Numbered from the stretch's first letter, positions 26,442 to 35,764 are shown. The stretch is DNA of 64,000 bases from Mucilaginibacter frigoritolerans (GCF_007830615.1 NZ_VLLI01000008.1:124001-188000), one strand, 5' to 3'. Translations and numbers: made by a program. Notes: generated by a model not told the origin, from the sequence alone.

Positions 26442-27824
26442 ATGGCATCTATTAAACCATCAGTACCAAAAGGCACCCGTGATTTTTCACCAACAGAAAT
26501 GGTGAGACGTAATTTTATTTTCGATACGATTAAAAGTGTATTCAGAAAATACGGTTATCAACAGATTGAAACTCCATCAATGGAAAACCTGTCTACGCTA
26601 ACCGGCAAGTATGGAGATGAAGGAGATAAATTGATATTTAAGGTATTGAATAGCGGTGATTTTTGGAGCGATGCAGAAAGCAAAAAGCAGAAGATAGAAA
26701 ACTTTGAGTTTACTTCGAAAACACTGACTCCTGTTATTTCAGAAAAAGCACTCCGTTATGATCTGACAGTGCCTTTTGCTCGTTACGTGGTAATGCACCA
26801 AAATGACATCACTTTTCCATTTAAACGGTTCCAGGTGCAACCTGTTTGGCGTGCCGACAGACCACAAAGAGGGCGCTACCGTGAATTTTATCAGTGCGAT
26901 GCCGATGTGGTAGGATCTGATTCACTGTTGAATGAGGCGGAATTTATCCTGATTTATGATGATGCTTTGAGTAAGCTTGGGTTAAAGGATTTTACCATAA
27001 AAATTAATAATAGAAAAATTCTATCGGGTATTGCCGAAATTATAGATAAGGCAGATAATATAATTGACCTTACTGTAGCCATTGATAAACTGGATAAAAT
27101 TGGCCTTGAAGGTGTAATAAAGGAGTTAATAGAGCGTGGCTTTACCGAAACCGATATTGAAAAGATTAAACCAGTTATTTTGTTAGAAGGCTCAAATGAA
27201 GAGAAGCTGGCAAGCCTGCGCACTGCGCTTTCAACTTCAGTAACCGGATTGAAAGGCTGCGAGGAAATAGAAACAGTATTCAATTATATTGCTAACGGTA
27301 AACTCCAAACTGCCAAACTGGAATTGGATATCACGCTGGCCCGCGGATTAAACTATTATACAGGTGCGATCTTCGAAGTAAAGACTAATGAGGTTGCAAT
27401 GGGCAGCATTGGCGGCGGTGGCCGTTATGATGATCTTACTGGGATGTTTGGTCTGAAAGGTTTGACAGGTGTAGGGATCTCTTTTGGTGCTGACAGGATT
27501 TATGATGTACTGGAAGAACTGAACCTGTTTCCGGAGGCAAGCAGTCAATCTACTCAATTACTGATCTGCTGTTTTGATAAGGAGGGCGAAAAATTTGCAT
27601 TCCCGGTTTTACAGGAATTGCGTAAAAAGGATATTAATGCAGAGCTTTATCCTGCGGGAGCCAAGTTGAAGAAACAGTTGGATTACGCTAATGGTAAAAA
27701 TATACCGTATACCATTATCATCGGTAGTGAAGAAATTGAAAGCGGGTTGCTGACCGTTAAAAATATGATTTCGGGCACCCAGGAAAAGAAATCGGTTGAA
27801 GAAATTCTGAAATTTTCATTTTAA
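26442..27824 (+). CDS. hisS: Histidyl-tRNA synthetase
   Basis: Class II aminoacyl-tRNA synthetase charging tRNA-His, 460 residues. KGTRDFSP at the N-terminus, motif 2 FQVQPVWRADRPQRGRYREFYQCD, histidine motif LARGLNYYTGAIFEV (HisA-type) and motif 3 GGGRYDDL ... GISFGADR are all visible, and a C-terminal anticodon-binding domain runs from about residue 370. The chosen start MASIKPSVPKGTRDF matches the family N-terminus; the next Met would remove the essential TRDF segment. Confidence 0.97.
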   Translation: MASIKPSVPKGTRDFSPTEMVRRNFIFDTIKSVFRKYGYQQIETPSMENLSTLTGKYGDEGDKLIFKVLNSGDFWSDAESKKQKIENFEFTSKTLTPVISEKALRYDLTVPFARYVVMHQNDITFPFKRFQVQPVWRADRPQRGRYREFYQCDADVVGSDSLLNEAEFILIYDDALSKLGLKDFTIKINNRKILSGIAEIIDKADNIIDLTVAIDKLDKIGLEGVIKELIERGFTETDIEKIKPVILLEGSNEEKLASLRTALSTSVTGLKGCEEIETVFNYIANGKLQTAKLELDITLARGLNYYTGAIFEVKTNEVAMGSIGGGGRYDDLTGMFGLKGLTGVGISFGADRIYDVLEELNLFPEASSQSTQLLICCFDKEGEKFAFPVLQELRKKDINAELYPAGAKLKKQLDYANGKNIPYTIIIGSEEIESGLLTVKNMISGTQEKKSVEEILKFSF

Positions 27825-27843
27825 TCAAAAAATCGTATTCTAT

Positions 27844-27879
27844 AAAAAAAGCGATGGGTTTTAAACCATCGCTTTTTTT
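27844..27879. terminator. Bidirectional terminator between hisS and the TonB receptor gene
   Basis: Arms 27844-27857 and 27866-27879 (seven A/T pairs plus GCGATGG/CCATCGC) around an 8-nt loop. A tract on the left, T tract on the right, serving both converging genes. Confidence 0.9.
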
Positions 27880-27899
27880 TATAACGTTAAATAAATCAA

Positions 27900-30428
27900 T
27901 TATGATTTGGGATGTGCCGATAAATCAAATGGTACTACAACTTTAAAGCTGATGTTGCGACCCATGTTGAAAATACCGGGTTGTACACCTGGTGGTACGG
28001 TTGCATTATCAAAATATTTCAACCTGCTCATATTGCTTTGGTAATTGATGTTGGCCAGATTGGTGCCTTCAATAAATAGTTCAACTACCTTTTTGCCATT
28101 TTTATCAACCAGGTTGCCCCCAATGCCTGCACTTAACAGATTGTACGCCCCCGTATAAGTTTCTGTTCCATATGCTGAGAAAAAGTGTCCCTGTGCATTA
28201 AAATGATCAAAGCCAACAAAAGCATACAGATTTTTGAAATTGCCCGCGCCTTTAGCAAAGGTGCCGCGCAACTCGGAGTGAGTGTGCATTGGTGGAATGA
28301 AAGGTAAATATCTTAAACTATCAGGAACTTTGCCACCATTACCCAGGTTAGTACCATAAGTTAAGGTAAGGGAGTTTTCAAAATGCAGCCATGAAACAGG
28401 GTGAATATCTAAACTAAATTCGCCACCGGCAATACGGGCTTTACTTTGTACATAGGTGAATTTACTGTACTCGCCGTTAGGGTTACTTGAACCATCAGCA
28501 TTTACCCTTTCAGGATTACCGTTTGCATCCAGTATTTGTTCCTGAAAAATATAGTTCTGTATGTTGTTATCAAAAAACTCGGCACTTGCAGATACATTTG
28601 GCAGTGTTAAAAACGCACCGATGTCTTCCTGTAAACTAAATTCGGGTTTAAAGCTGCTATTGCCCACGTGGTAGATTTGTGAACCAGGGTCGGGGCCGTT
28701 GGCTGATAATTCAGCAATGCTTGGCGCACGGAAGCCCCGGGCAACATTGCCTTTCAACAGGAAACTATCTGAGAAATTATAAGTAGCGCCTATACTGCCA
28801 GAAGTACCCGAGAAAGTTTTATTTAACGCACTAAATTGCTGCGTAACGTTAGGTGTTCCGGTTGGATTTGGGCCGGTATAAAGGGTTGGGAAATACTGTT
28901 TGCTGGTATCAATATAAGCCGCTTTCCCGCTAAATGAACGGCTGTCCTCTCTTAATCCTCCGGAAAGATCAAGTTTTCCATAAGTTTTCTTCAATACAAA
29001 GAACGGGCCTATATCAAACTGGTGATAAGCCGGGATAGGAAAATCAGTACTATAACCTAAGTTGTTATTCTGGTACATGCCATTTACACCTACCGTAGTT
29101 TCGAAGCCTTTGCCAAGGTCAAAATCGTACTTAACATCATAAGTATAAGTGGTTAGTTCCAGGTTAAGGCCGGGAATGGTTGGGTCTTCAGGGTGTGTAT
29201 ATTCTCTTCGATGACTGTACTGATAACCAAGGTTAACAATCAGGGTGCCACCACCAACATTAAAATTACTGTTATCATAAATGCGGTATAGCTGAACATG
29301 CTGGTGCAACGTAGGAATAGCATAAGAGTTTAATTCTGACTCCGGAACAATTGGCCTGTAGGTATCTGCATCGGTAATTTGTTTGGTAAACTGACGGGTT
29401 ATCGAATCGCGACTGCCATCAGGAATATCCTGCAAATCATCAAAAATGGAAGCATTTAAATATGATGATCCCCATGATTTATTTAAGCCGATCATCGCCC
29501 TGGCATCCTTTTCCTGGAAACCTGTAGCATAAACCCTTCCGTCGTGCTGGTTTTGGTAGTCTTTGGCTTCTTTGTCTGATATTACCGTTCCCCAAACCAG
29601 ACCGTTATTATTGCCTTGTAATTTGAAAGATCCGTTGATTAATCCATTATTGGTGCCGTAAATACCTTGTACAGATCCTAATATTTTACCATCAGGTACG
29701 GAAGGGGCAGTAATTAAGTTCACCACACCGCCAATGGCATCAGAGCCATAGGTTAAACTTGCAGGGCCTTTGATGATCTCTACCCTGTCAATAGAGTTCT
29801 GATCAACCTCAATGCCATGCTCATCACCCCATTGCTGACCTTCCTGGCGGATGCCATCCTGTAGAGTAATTACCCTGTTATAGCCTAAACCATGTATGTA
29901 TGGTTTAGAAATATTTGGTCCGGTGGTAACTGCGCTTACGCCAGGTAGGTTGGCTACCTCATCAATTACGTTGCCCGATGCCGAGTGCTGATCAATATAA
30001 GCCTTGCCAACAGCAACCATTGGAACTGGATCTCTTTTTATTTCAGTAGCCTTGCTTACGCCAGTAATCACTACCTCACTGGTTTCAATAGATGAGGATT
30101 GCAATTGAATGTTTAGTACAGTGGTTTTGGTAAAGTCAACCGACTGTGTAAAAGTGGCATAGCCAATATAGCTTACCTGTACCAGGTGAATTCCCTTTGG
30201 TAAACCGGTTAGTGAATAATGCCCGCTGACATCACTTGTAGTACCGCTTTTAATATCAGGCACGCTTATCGTTGCCCCAACAATGGCTTGGCCATCCTTT
30301 TTATCGGTTACCACACCCTTAAGCGTTCCATTACCATCATCGGGCGACAGTTTTCCTGCCGCCATGGCCGTTGAGGATAATATGAATAAGAGGAATGCAG
30401 TGATATATGATTGAATTTTAATGCTCAT
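27900..30428 (-). CDS. TonB-dependent outer-membrane receptor, metal type (ZnuD-like?)
   Basis: An 842-residue receptor with signal peptide (ending AMA, about 23), a carboxypeptidase-regulatory-like domain (about 35-115), a plug (about 130-240, with GVSKATEIKRDPVPMVAV, SKPYIHGLGYNRVITLQDG and RVEIIKGPASLTYGSDAIGGVVN) and a 22-strand barrel. Barrel segments GFRAPSIAELSANGP and NYQSNMSRLKYF resemble ZnuD-type zinc receptors. His-rich loops (HQHVQLY, HFNAQGHFF) also fit a metal ligand. The small CxxC/His/Met exported protein encoded 155 bp upstream on the same strand supports a zinc or copper role. The ligand is inferred, not shown. Confidence 0.88.
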   Translation of the reverse strand: MSIKIQSYITAFLLFILSSTAMAAGKLSPDDGNGTLKGVVTDKKDGQAIVGATISVPDIKSGTTSDVSGHYSLTGLPKGIHLVQVSYIGYATFTQSVDFTKTTVLNIQLQSSSIETSEVVITGVSKATEIKRDPVPMVAVGKAYIDQHSASGNVIDEVANLPGVSAVTTGPNISKPYIHGLGYNRVITLQDGIRQEGQQWGDEHGIEVDQNSIDRVEIIKGPASLTYGSDAIGGVVNLITAPSVPDGKILGSVQGIYGTNNGLINGSFKLQGNNNGLVWGTVISDKEAKDYQNQHDGRVYATGFQEKDARAMIGLNKSWGSSYLNASIFDDLQDIPDGSRDSITRQFTKQITDADTYRPIVPESELNSYAIPTLHQHVQLYRIYDNSNFNVGGGTLIVNLGYQYSHRREYTHPEDPTIPGLNLELTTYTYDVKYDFDLGKGFETTVGVNGMYQNNNLGYSTDFPIPAYHQFDIGPFFVLKKTYGKLDLSGGLREDSRSFSGKAAYIDTSKQYFPTLYTGPNPTGTPNVTQQFSALNKTFSGTSGSIGATYNFSDSFLLKGNVARGFRAPSIAELSANGPDPGSQIYHVGNSSFKPEFSLQEDIGAFLTLPNVSASAEFFDNNIQNYIFQEQILDANGNPERVNADGSSNPNGEYSKFTYVQSKARIAGGEFSLDIHPVSWLHFENSLTLTYGTNLGNGGKVPDSLRYLPFIPPMHTHSELRGTFAKGAGNFKNLYAFVGFDHFNAQGHFFSAYGTETYTGAYNLLSAGIGGNLVDKNGKKVVELFIEGTNLANINYQSNMSRLKYFDNATVPPGVQPGIFNMGRNISFKVVVPFDLSAHPKS

Positions 30429-30583
30429 TTGTATTGAAGTAGAAAATATTAAAATATTTGAACCTTTTGGAGATAGGGCTAACCTATCGTTATAAATAAA
30501 CTTAGAATGATTTGCTCATATTTATTTTGAATGATTTAATTCATTCAAAAATTGACTCAATAAGGAGCTCTTAGCTTTAAATT

Positions 30584-30919
30584 TTATGATTTATAACCGG
30601 ATAGGGGTGGAGCCCGTCCACAGGAGAGAATGAGCTGAATACTGGTAAAGCCATATTCAACATTTTTAAATACATGGAAACTTACATTGGTAGGATTAAA
30701 GTATACCTGGCTGTTAATCACCATAGCATTATGATGCATCACATCACAAAGGGAACATTTATCAGTAACCGTTTGATGCGGTATGCCTTTAGTATAGCTG
30801 TAATTCTTTGCAGGGATATTAACAATATTGTGCTGGTGAGCAAATACCATATATTGCCCGGCAATGAAGCAGATAAGCAATAATTTAGAATAGATAATAT
30901 GATATTTATTCGTTTTCAA
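30584..30919 (-). CDS. Small exported CxxC/His/Met protein, putative metal-binding partner of the receptor
   Basis: A 111-residue protein when started at TTG 30919: MKTNKYHIIYSKLLLICFIA gives a good signal peptide cleaved after FA, before HQHN. The mature protein carries KCSLCDVMHHNAM (Cys55, Cys58, His62, His63, Met66), a likely Cu(I) or Zn site, and ends GRAPPLSGYKS. A longer frame opens at TTG 30952, but that codon overlaps the -7 box TACTTTTG (30957-30950) and so is probably untranslated. The position upstream of the TonB receptor suggests a metal-uptake or sensing unit. No ATG exists before the signal peptide. Confidence 0.65.
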   Translation of the reverse strand: MKTNKYHIIYSKLLLICFIAGQYMVFAHQHNIVNIPAKNYSYTKGIPHQTVTDKCSLCDVMHHNAMVINSQVYFNPTNVSFHVFKNVEYGFTSIQLILSCGRAPPLSGYKS

Positions 30920-30949
30920 ACCTGTTAATGAGTTTTTTACAACTTTATG

Positions 30950-30957
30950 CAAAAGTA
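30950..30957 (-). promoter_or_regulatory. Putative -7 box (TAnnTTTG) for the CxxC protein-receptor unit
   Basis: Minus-strand TACTTTTG with 30 nt between it and the TTG start at 30919. It would drive the small exported protein and, by read-through, the TonB receptor. Confidence 0.45.
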
Positions 30958-31118
30958 ATTAATAAAACGATCAGAAGACCGTCATATTGTAACAATGTTG
31001 CTAAATGCAACAAAGTTTTATTTAATGAAGCGGTTTATGTCTTATTTGGTTTTCAATGGAAAAGTATTTTTGGCAAGCTGAGCCTATGAACAATGAACCA
31101 AAAACTATGAACTATATG

Positions 31119-31126
31119 TATCTTTG
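31119..31126 (+). promoter_or_regulatory. Putative -7 box (TAnnTTTG) for the 115-residue protein gene
   Basis: TATCTTTG with 5 nt to the ATG at 31132, again implying almost no leader. Confidence 0.4.
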
Positions 31127-31131
31127 CCCAT

Positions 31132-31479
31132 ATGAAACCTGCTGAAATTAATTTAAAATGGGATGCATTACAGCAGCGCATTGCTGATGAGTTTGATAAT
31201 GAGAAACCAGATATAAAGGTAATGCTGTTTTTAATAGGCGTACAGGAGCTTGGTCAGGGCCCGCGTAAGTTCAGTAAAAGGCAAAAAGAGGAGTTGATGC
31301 ATATTGCCAATTGCAAGTTGTTCAGTATGATGGGCTTTTATGAGCTGGAGGGGTTAGATCAGGATGGGTGGCCGCATTGGAAATTAGTAAAAACCGTACC
31401 CAATTACACCCTGCTTGAACAGGAATTTATGATTAAATCATTAATCATAACCTATTTTGAGGAGCTGGAGAATAATTAA
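31132..31479 (+). CDS. Conserved-looking small cytoplasmic protein of unknown function
   Basis: A 115-residue soluble protein rich in helices: an acidic N-terminal helix (INLKWDALQQRIADEF), a hydrophobic helix (VMLFLIGVQELG), a basic turn (GPRKFSKRQKEELMHIANCKLF) and a Trp-rich segment (GWPHWKLVKTVPNY). No known motif recognised. It lies 37 bp upstream of the cyclophilin gene on the same strand and may share its transcript. Confidence 0.65.
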   Translation: MKPAEINLKWDALQQRIADEFDNEKPDIKVMLFLIGVQELGQGPRKFSKRQKEELMHIANCKLFSMMGFYELEGLDQDGWPHWKLVKTVPNYTLLEQEFMIKSLIITYFEELENN

Positions 31480-31516
31480 TGATTCTGCGTAGTTTAATCT
31501 AAATCGTTTTATAAGA

Positions 31517-32236
31517 ATGAAGAAACTTTTTACAACACTTTTATTAGCCGTATTTATTTTATTTACCGCCTTTGCCAAGGGGCCTAAAAATCAATATGTA
31601 CGCATAAAAACCAGTTATGGTAGCTGTATTATTCGTTTGTATAACGAAACGCCCAAACACCGCGATAACTTTATTAAATTGGTAAAGCAGGGATTTTATA
31701 ACGGAACTTTATTCCACAGGGTTATACAAAACTTTATGATACAGGGTGGTGATCCCGATTCAAAAGATACAAGTAAAGCCAAACCAGGTGCTGAGCTGGG
31801 CAATGGAGATGTAGGCTATACTGTACCTGCCGAGTTTAGGGATAGCCTTTTTCATAAACGCGGTGTTTTAGCCGCTGCGAGGGATGATAACCCAACCAAG
31901 GCATCAAGCGGATGCCAGTTTTATATTGTGGAGGGTAAACGATTTACCGATGGTAAAATGGATACTTTAGAGCAAACCCGTTTAAAAGGGCACAAAATTC
32001 CGGCTTGGGAAAGGGAATATTATAAATCTGTTGGTGGCGCTCCGCATCTGGATCAAAACTATACCGTGTATGGCGAGGTAGTTTATGGCATTGATATGGT
32101 TGACCGTATTGCTGCCGTAAAGAAAGATAAAAAAGACCGCCCGCTGGAAGATGTACCCATGACTGTGGAACTGCTTAGCAAAAAAGAGTGTAAACAATTG
32201 AATGCGATTCTTTACCCGCCCGTAGCTTCTAAATGA
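31517..32236 (+). CDS. Exported cyclophilin-type peptidyl-prolyl isomerase
   Basis: Cis-trans prolyl isomerase of 239 residues with a signal peptide (about 1-21). The cyclophilin core has ETPKHRDNFIKLVKQGFYNGTLFHRVIQNFMIQGGDP (catalytic Arg in FHRVI), AARDDNPTKASSGCQFYIV and YTVYGEVVYGIDMVDRIA. An insertion around FTDGKMDTLEQTRLKGHKIPAWEREYYK lengthens the family core. It is expected in the periplasm, aiding folding of envelope proteins. Confidence 0.92.
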   Translation: MKKLFTTLLLAVFILFTAFAKGPKNQYVRIKTSYGSCIIRLYNETPKHRDNFIKLVKQGFYNGTLFHRVIQNFMIQGGDPDSKDTSKAKPGAELGNGDVGYTVPAEFRDSLFHKRGVLAAARDDNPTKASSGCQFYIVEGKRFTDGKMDTLEQTRLKGHKIPAWEREYYKSVGGAPHLDQNYTVYGEVVYGIDMVDRIAAVKKDKKDRPLEDVPMTVELLSKKECKQLNAILYPPVASK

Positions 32237-32315
32237 GGGGTTGGATAGACTCAGAAAAAACTTAAATTTATCACTATAAAAAATTACCCTTCAGGGGATT
32301 AAGGGTTATGAAACC

Positions 32316-32363
32316 ATCATGAGCCACCGCTCATAAACCGAAACTAATAAAACAGCTCATGAT
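32316..32363 (+). promoter_or_regulatory. Alternative hairpins in the leader of the exonuclease III gene
   Basis: ATCATGAGC (32316-32324) can pair with GCTCATGAT (32355-32363). The same left arm can instead form a local hairpin ATGAG/CTCAT (32319-32323 with 32330-32334). The structure ends 33 nt before the exonuclease III start. Possible attenuation or just a weak terminator for the cyclophilin gene. Confidence 0.35.
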
Positions 32364-32396
32364 AGCCTCATTGCCATTAAAAAACAAATTACGCTA

Positions 32397-33164
32397 ATGA
32401 AAATAATAACTTACAACGTTAATGGTATCCGCTCGGCAATGAGCAAAAACTTTTTGGGCTGGCTACAGGCTACTGATGCCGATGTGGTTTGTATGCAGGA
32501 AATTAAGGCTTCGCCGGATGTGTTGACTGATCTGCATTTGATTGAACAATTAGGGTATGAGCATTACTGGTATCCCGCAGAAAAAAAAGGATATAGCGGC
32601 ACCGCTATCCTCACCAAAAAAACGCCTAACAAAGTAGAATATGGATGTGGTATCAGCGATTTCGACAGGGAGGGGCGTAATATCCGGGTTGATTTTGATG
32701 ATGTTTCGGTAATGAGTGTTTATTTTCCGTCAGGTTCAAGCGGTGATGACCGGCAGGCATTTAAATACCGCTTTTTGGATGAGTTTGGCAAATACCTGGA
32801 ACTGCTGCAATCACAATGCCCTAAATTGGTGGTATGTGGCGATTATAATATTTGTCACCGGCCAATTGATATTCATAACCCAAAATCAAATGCCAATTCA
32901 TCCGGATTTTTGCCCGAGGAACGGGAGTGGATGGAGAGCTTCATTGAGTCGGGCTATATTGATACTTTTAGGCATATGAACAAGGAACCGCATAATTATA
33001 CCTGGTGGAGTTTCAGGGCCAATGCAAGAGCCAAGAACCTGGGCTGGCGCATTGATTATGCTATGGCCACCCGTGCCCTGGAAAACAACATAAAAAGAGC
33101 CGCTATACTGCCGGAAGCCAGGCACTCGGATCATTGCCCGGTATTGCTCGAATTGGAGTTTTAA
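32397..33164 (+). CDS. xth: Exodeoxyribonuclease III / AP endonuclease
   Basis: Cleaves abasic sites and removes 3' blocks in base-excision repair. The 255-residue protein has MKIITYNVNGIRSA, CMQEIKA (metal Glu), CGDYNICHRPIDIHNPKSN (Asp/Asn catalytic pair), a Trp-rich DNA segment NYTWWSFRANARAKNLGWRIDYAMAT and the terminal SDHCPVLLEL (Asp-His). All EEP-family motifs are present. It complements the Tag and AlkA-like glycosylases encoded elsewhere in the window. Confidence 0.95.
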   Translation: MKIITYNVNGIRSAMSKNFLGWLQATDADVVCMQEIKASPDVLTDLHLIEQLGYEHYWYPAEKKGYSGTAILTKKTPNKVEYGCGISDFDREGRNIRVDFDDVSVMSVYFPSGSSGDDRQAFKYRFLDEFGKYLELLQSQCPKLVVCGDYNICHRPIDIHNPKSNANSSGFLPEEREWMESFIESGYIDTFRHMNKEPHNYTWWSFRANARAKNLGWRIDYAMATRALENNIKRAAILPEARHSDHCPVLLELEF

Positions 33165-33181
33165 TACATAATCTACTAAAT

Positions 33182-33203
33182 AGCAGGCTCTTCGGGGCCT
33201 GCT
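33182..33203 (+). terminator. Hairpin with cUUCGg tetraloop after exonuclease III
   Basis: Arms AGCAGGCTC (33182-33190) and GGGCCTGCT (33195-33203) close a TTCG loop, with one G-T wobble. This is a very stable stem, though the following bases (TCATAATT) are not a strong T tract. Confidence 0.6.
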
Positions 33204-33301
33204 TCATAATTGCCCATAACATCGCACCTGAAGGTTTTTAGCGATATTTTTTATCCCTCAAGTAAATTATATAACTTACGCTGTAAATAAACTTTATTAC
33301 T

Positions 33302-34840
33302 GTGTTAGTTAAAACTTTCGGAAGTGCCGTTTATGGTATCGAGGCCATCACCATAACTATTGAAGTAAACATTTTGGCCGGGACAAAATATTTTGTAGTC
33401 GGCCTGGCTGATACGGCCATAAAAGAAAGCTATTTCCGGATAGAATCTGCCTTGAAAAATTGTGATTACCGGATGCCCCGTCAGCAGGTGGTGGTTAACA
33501 TGGCCCCTGCCGATATCAGAAAAGAAGGCTCGGCTTATGATCTTACTATAGCCATTGGCGTACTGGCGGCATCGGGCCAGATAGAAAATGAAAACCTGGA
33601 CAAATACCTCATTATGGGCGAGCTTTCGCTTGATGGAAGTTTACAGCCCATAAAAGGCGCATTGCCCATAGCCATACAAGCCCGTAAGGATGGATTTAAG
33701 GGTTTTATATTACCCAAACAAAACGCCCGCGAGGCTGCTATAGTAAATGATCTGGAAGTGTTTGGCGTAGAAAGCATTAAAGAGGTAGCAGCTTTTTTCA
33801 ATGACGAAATTCAACTGGTAGCCGAAGTAGTAAATACCCGCGAAGAGTTTTTCAAAAGCCTTACCAATTACGACAGCGACTTTAGCGAAGTACGCGGACA
33901 GGAAAATATTAAACGGGCACTGGAAATTGCCGCCGCAGGTGGGCACAATGTGATCCTGATCGGTCCGCCGGGAGCAGGTAAAACCATGCTGGCGCGGCGC
34001 TTGCCTTCTATTTTGCCGCCTTTGAGTTTATACGAATCTTTAGAAACTACCAAGATCCATTCTGTGGCAGGGAAGCTGGCTGCTGCGGATGCATTGGTTA
34101 CCACGCGGCCATTCCGCTCACCGCACCATACCATTAGTGATGTGGCTTTGGTGGGTGGGGGCAGCAACCCGCAGCCGGGTGAGATTTCGCTGGCTCATAA
34201 TGGCGTTTTGTTTCTGGATGAATTGCCCGAGTTTAAACGCAGTGCGTTGGAAGTAATGCGCCAGCCGCTGGAAGAACGCCGGGTAACCATATCGCGCGCT
34301 AAGTTTACGGTAGACTACCCGAGCTCGTTTATGCTGGTGGCCAGTATGAATCCGTGTCCGTGCGGATATTTTAATCATCCAGAGAAGGATTGTATCTGTC
34401 CGCCGGGAACGGTGCAGAAATATCTGAGCAAAATATCCGGCCCATTGCTTGACAGGATTGACCTGCATGTAGAAGTAACCCCGGTAAACTTTAACGAGCT
34501 GGCATCAGATAGACTGGCGGAAAAAAGTGAGTTTATCCGCGACCGGGTAATTAAAGCAAGAGATGTTCAGGCTACGCGTTTTGGCAACAAGCCCGATCTG
34601 CATGCCAACGCCCAGATGAGCCCGCAAATGGTGCGCGACATTTGCAAAATAAGCGAAGCCGGACAAAATCTGCTCAAAAAAGCAATGGAAAAGCTCGGCC
34701 TTTCTGCCAGGGCGTACGACCGCATCCTGAAGGTATCCCGCACCATTGCCGACCTGGCAGGCAGCGACGAAATTCAACTGGAACACTTAGCCGAAGCTAT
34801 CCATTTCAGAAGTTTGGACAGGGAAGGCTGGGCAGGGTAG
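33302..34840 (+). CDS. YifB-family Mg-chelatase-like AAA+ ATPase (ComM-like)
   Basis: A 512-residue protein with an N-terminal S5/Lon-like domain (about 1-170), an AAA+ module with Walker [15 protein letters not shown] (about 220-233) and Walker [10 protein letters not shown], a Cys-rich insertion ([19 protein letters not shown]) and a C-terminal domain with [17 protein letters not shown]. In naturally competent bacteria the ComM/YifB family is a branch-migration helicase for integrating transformed DNA. Competence in this host is not known. The start is GTG at 33302, giving the family N-terminus [14 protein letters not shown]. Confidence 0.92.
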   Translation: MLVKTFGSAVYGIEAITITIEVNILAGTKYFVVGLADTAIKESYFRIESALKNCDYRMPRQQVVVNMAPADIRKEGSAYDLTIAIGVLAASGQIENENLDKYLIMGELSLDGSLQPIKGALPIAIQARKDGFKGFILPKQNAREAAIVNDLEVFGVESIKEVAAFFNDEIQLVAEVVNTREEFFKSLTNYDSDFSEVRGQENIKRALEIAAAGGHNVILIGPPGAGKTMLARRLPSILPPLSLYESLETTKIHSVAGKLAAADALVTTRPFRSPHHTISDVALVGGGSNPQPGEISLAHNGVLFLDELPEFKRSALEVMRQPLEERRVTISRAKFTVDYPSSFMLVASMNPCPCGYFNHPEKDCICPPGTVQKYLSKISGPLLDRIDLHVEVTPVNFNELASDRLAEKSEFIRDRVIKARDVQATRFGNKPDLHANAQMSPQMVRDICKISEAGQNLLKKAMEKLGLSARAYDRILKVSRTIADLAGSDEIQLEHLAEAIHFRSLDREGWAG

Positions 34841-34856
34841 TGGGGATGCAGTATCC

Positions 34857-34880
34857 TTGTCCCGCGAATATATGGGACAA
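34857..34880. repeat. 7-bp inverted repeat downstream of yifB-like gene
   Basis: TTGTCCC (34857-34863) and GGGACAA (34874-34880) around a 10-nt AT-rich loop, followed by an A tract. This is the first of several structured elements between the YifB gene and the lipoprotein genes. Confidence 0.5.
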
Positions 34881-35012
34881 AAAATACAAGCCGGGCCGGG
34901 CGGAGCACGCTATCGCTATAAATCACTAAGTTAATGCCACTGTGTGGGCCAAGCTGGGCTAACGTGGGCTAAAAAATGCATGTTTTGATGGCAAAAGTAT
35001 CCCACTCCGCCA

Positions 35013-35058
35013 TGTCAAGAGTGCCGCTTAACAGAAGTACCGAAAAGCTAATTTGAAC
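35013..35058 (+). repeat. 46-bp direct repeat, copy 1
   Basis: 42 of 46 bases match 35773-35818 (shared blocks GTGCCGCTT, ACAGAAGTA, CGAAAAGCT, ATTTGAAC). It ends 43 bp before the ATG of the first orphan lipoprotein, in the same position that copy 2 takes before the second. Confidence 0.85.
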
Positions 35059-35101
35059 TATGAACGGTGAGAAATTAATAAACAATAATTTTAATAATAG
35101 C

Positions 35102-35764
35102 ATGAAAGTTTTGAAACAAAGAATTTTACTACTGTTTTCACTGTTGCTTTTAAATTGCACTTACAAACAAAAAGAAAGTACTACCACAAAATCTGATAGT
35201 AGCAGCAATGAAGTCACTAAATCTGTACTTACAGAAGATAAAAGGTCTACGGACGGTTTACAGAATTTCGCAAAAAAAGAATTAGAGCTTAATGAGCTTC
35301 ACATCAAAAAAGATACTTTGGAAATTGTCTCTGATGCTGGTTTTTTATTTTATCCTTTTGGGGAATTTAAAACATTAGGCAGTCTAAATCAAGCTTTGAG
35401 AATTTTTAAAGATTCTTTGGAAATTGACACATCGGATGCCTCATCACCCAACAAACTTTATAGAATGACTTATAAAAATAGTTTTTTAAAGTTTTTTTAT
35501 GACGATGAAAAAAAGACATATGAAATTGTATCCGGTCAGATTCATGATCATGAAGTAATTCTTGTTAAGAATATTAGGATAGGTATTACAAAAAGTGATT
35601 TTATAAATATTTTTTTCAATAGAGTTTCACCTGAGAAATTAAAAGGAATCAAAATAATAAAAATGGTTTCAGCACTTGAGGGCATTTTTGATTATTACTA
35701 TTTCGATAATGATATTTTGACTTCTATTAAACTGGATACAGATTATTTATTTGATAAGAACTAA
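35102..35764 (+). CDS. Orphan lipoprotein of unknown function
   Basis: A 220-residue lipoprotein when started at ATG 35102 (MKVLKQRILLLFSLLLLNC). The lipobox Cys is the last residue of that stretch. A 14-codon upstream extension in the same frame lies in the repeat-flanked leader and would bury the signal peptide. The mature part is Lys/Asp/Ser-rich with no recognised domain. Base composition is clearly more AT-rich than nearby core genes, which suggests an accessory origin. Its leader carries the 46-bp repeat shared with the next lipoprotein gene. Confidence 0.65.
   Translation: MKVLKQRILLLFSLLLLNCTYKQKESTTTKSDSSSNEVTKSVLTEDKRSTDGLQNFAKKELELNELHIKKDTLEIVSDAGFLFYPFGEFKTLGSLNQALRIFKDSLEIDTSDASSPNKLYRMTYKNSFLKFFYDDEKKTYEIVSGQIHDHEVILVKNIRIGITKSDFINIFFNRVSPEKLKGIKIIKMVSALEGIFDYYYFDNDILTSIKLDTDYLFDKN

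Noticed and set aside
34642..34929. 95-codon open frame at the end of the YifB-like gene
   Set aside because: Mostly an out-of-frame shadow of the YifB coding sequence, with a tail running into the intergenic repeat.
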